A stretch of 64,000 bases of DNA, from the NCBI RefSeq assembly GCF_011694815.1, contig NZ_CP050177.1:3727001-3791000 (forward strand), written 5' to 3'. Both the position numbers and the translations under genes were made by a program. The notes below the pieces were generated by a model. That model searched no databases and was not told the origin of the DNA. It saw only the letters and a program-made list of their open reading frames with translations. Origin of the DNA: Streptomyces liangshanensis. Lineage in GTDB: Bacteria > Actinomycetota > Actinomycetes > Streptomycetales > Streptomycetaceae. Shown here piece by piece: positions 63,811-64,000 of this stretch. Position 1 is the first letter of the stretch, and each line of letters opens with the position of its first letter.

Positions 63811-64000
63811 ATGCCGCGTTCCCGTCCGCCGGGCAGACGTCCCGGTGTGGTGTCCGTCGTGCTCGTGGCCCTCGCGGCCACCGTGTCCGCACCCGCGTTC
63901 GCCGCCGACGGCCCCACCGCCACCCCGGGCAGCCCCGCCCACGCCGACTCCGTATCCGACAGCGTCGTACCGGACAGCCTCGCACCGGACGGGTCCGCGT
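63811..64000 (+). CDS. Secreted protein, 5' part only
   Basis: An open frame begins at ATG 63811 and runs off the window. The first 31 residues form a Sec-type signal peptide (basic PRSRPPGRRPG, hydrophobic VVSVVLVALAATVSAPAFA, cleavage after AFA), followed by a Ser/Thr/Pro-rich start of the mature protein. No catalytic domain is visible in the 63 codons. GGAAGG lies 12 bases before the ATG, a long spacing. It is divergent from the TrmB/LuxR-like regulator across 164 bp, which suggests control by it. In Streptomyces, a secreted serine protease is the common partner of such a regulator, but this cannot be shown. Confidence 0.75.
   Translation, partial: MPRSRPPGRRPGVVSVVLVALAATVSAPAFAADGPTATPGSPAHADSVSDSVVPDSLAPDGSA

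Overview
The window is high-GC actinobacterial chromosome and almost certainly from a Streptomyces. Nearly every third codon position is G or C, many genes start with GTG, operons are joined by ATGA or GTGA overlaps, and TTA codons are so rare that I found only two, both in regulators. No tRNA, rRNA, IS element, prophage or CRISPR array is visible. The content looks like chromosome arm: regulators, secreted and membrane proteins, transporters, and one conserved cluster of unknown product.

Layout. Positions 1-3138 (minus) hold the start of an unseen gene, a MoxR-type AAA+ ATPase and a large unrecognised protein. 3244-5318 (minus) is a membrane-anchored XRE-type regulator coupled to a lipoprotein, divergent from a DUF4232 lipoprotein (5509-6243). 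leuA and a coupled EamA exporter follow (6469-9662). Two divergent large LuxR-type ATPase regulators fill 9634-17071, one swollen by Pro/Gly repeats. An atypical orphan response regulator precedes a secreted FG-GAP protein (17214-21157). 21220-27592 is a heme-iron island: two HtaA-domain surface proteins divergent from hmuTUV around a perfect-looking iron box. One htaA-type gene carries a one-base frameshift that removes its sortase signal. Then come a Ser/Thr kinase, two small enzyme-like proteins, a five-gene oligopeptide-type ABC operon (30474-35919, minus) divergent from an Lrp/AsnC regulator, a TROVE/Ro60-type protein, a DUF998 protein, an 18-unit 16-bp minisatellite, a LysR/D-amino-acid-oxidase divergent pair, a DinB protein, an HTTM/DUF5819 pair, an ice-binding-type secreted protein, GPP34, an M20 amidohydrolase coupled to a TTA-containing winged-helix regulator, and a repeat protein.

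The most interesting block is 51093-60210. It combines a CDP-alcohol phosphatidyltransferase, a medium-chain dehydrogenase, a PTPS/T-fold protein that lacks catalytic and zinc residues, a glycosyltransferase, a methyltransferase, an LPG-synthase-type membrane protein, a RibD-type reductase, a creatininase-family amidohydrolase and a GTP cyclohydrolase II with Met in place of the conserved Tyr. As I recall, the S. coelicolor counterparts of two of these (SCO6650 and SCO6655) were studied singly. The cyclohydrolase made the formylated pyrimidine, and the T-fold protein had no PTPS activity. I infer an undescribed pathway that diverts GTP to a pyrimidine or pterin-like product that is reduced, methylated, glycosylated and possibly attached to a lipid. 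The right end holds a MacB-type ABC transporter, a TrmB/LuxR-like regulator and the start of a secreted protein cut by the window edge.

A second theme is in-frame expansion of GC-rich repeats in unrelated genes: the large regulator, the glycosyltransferase, and a 201-bp tandem repeat at the end of the LPG-synthase-type gene.
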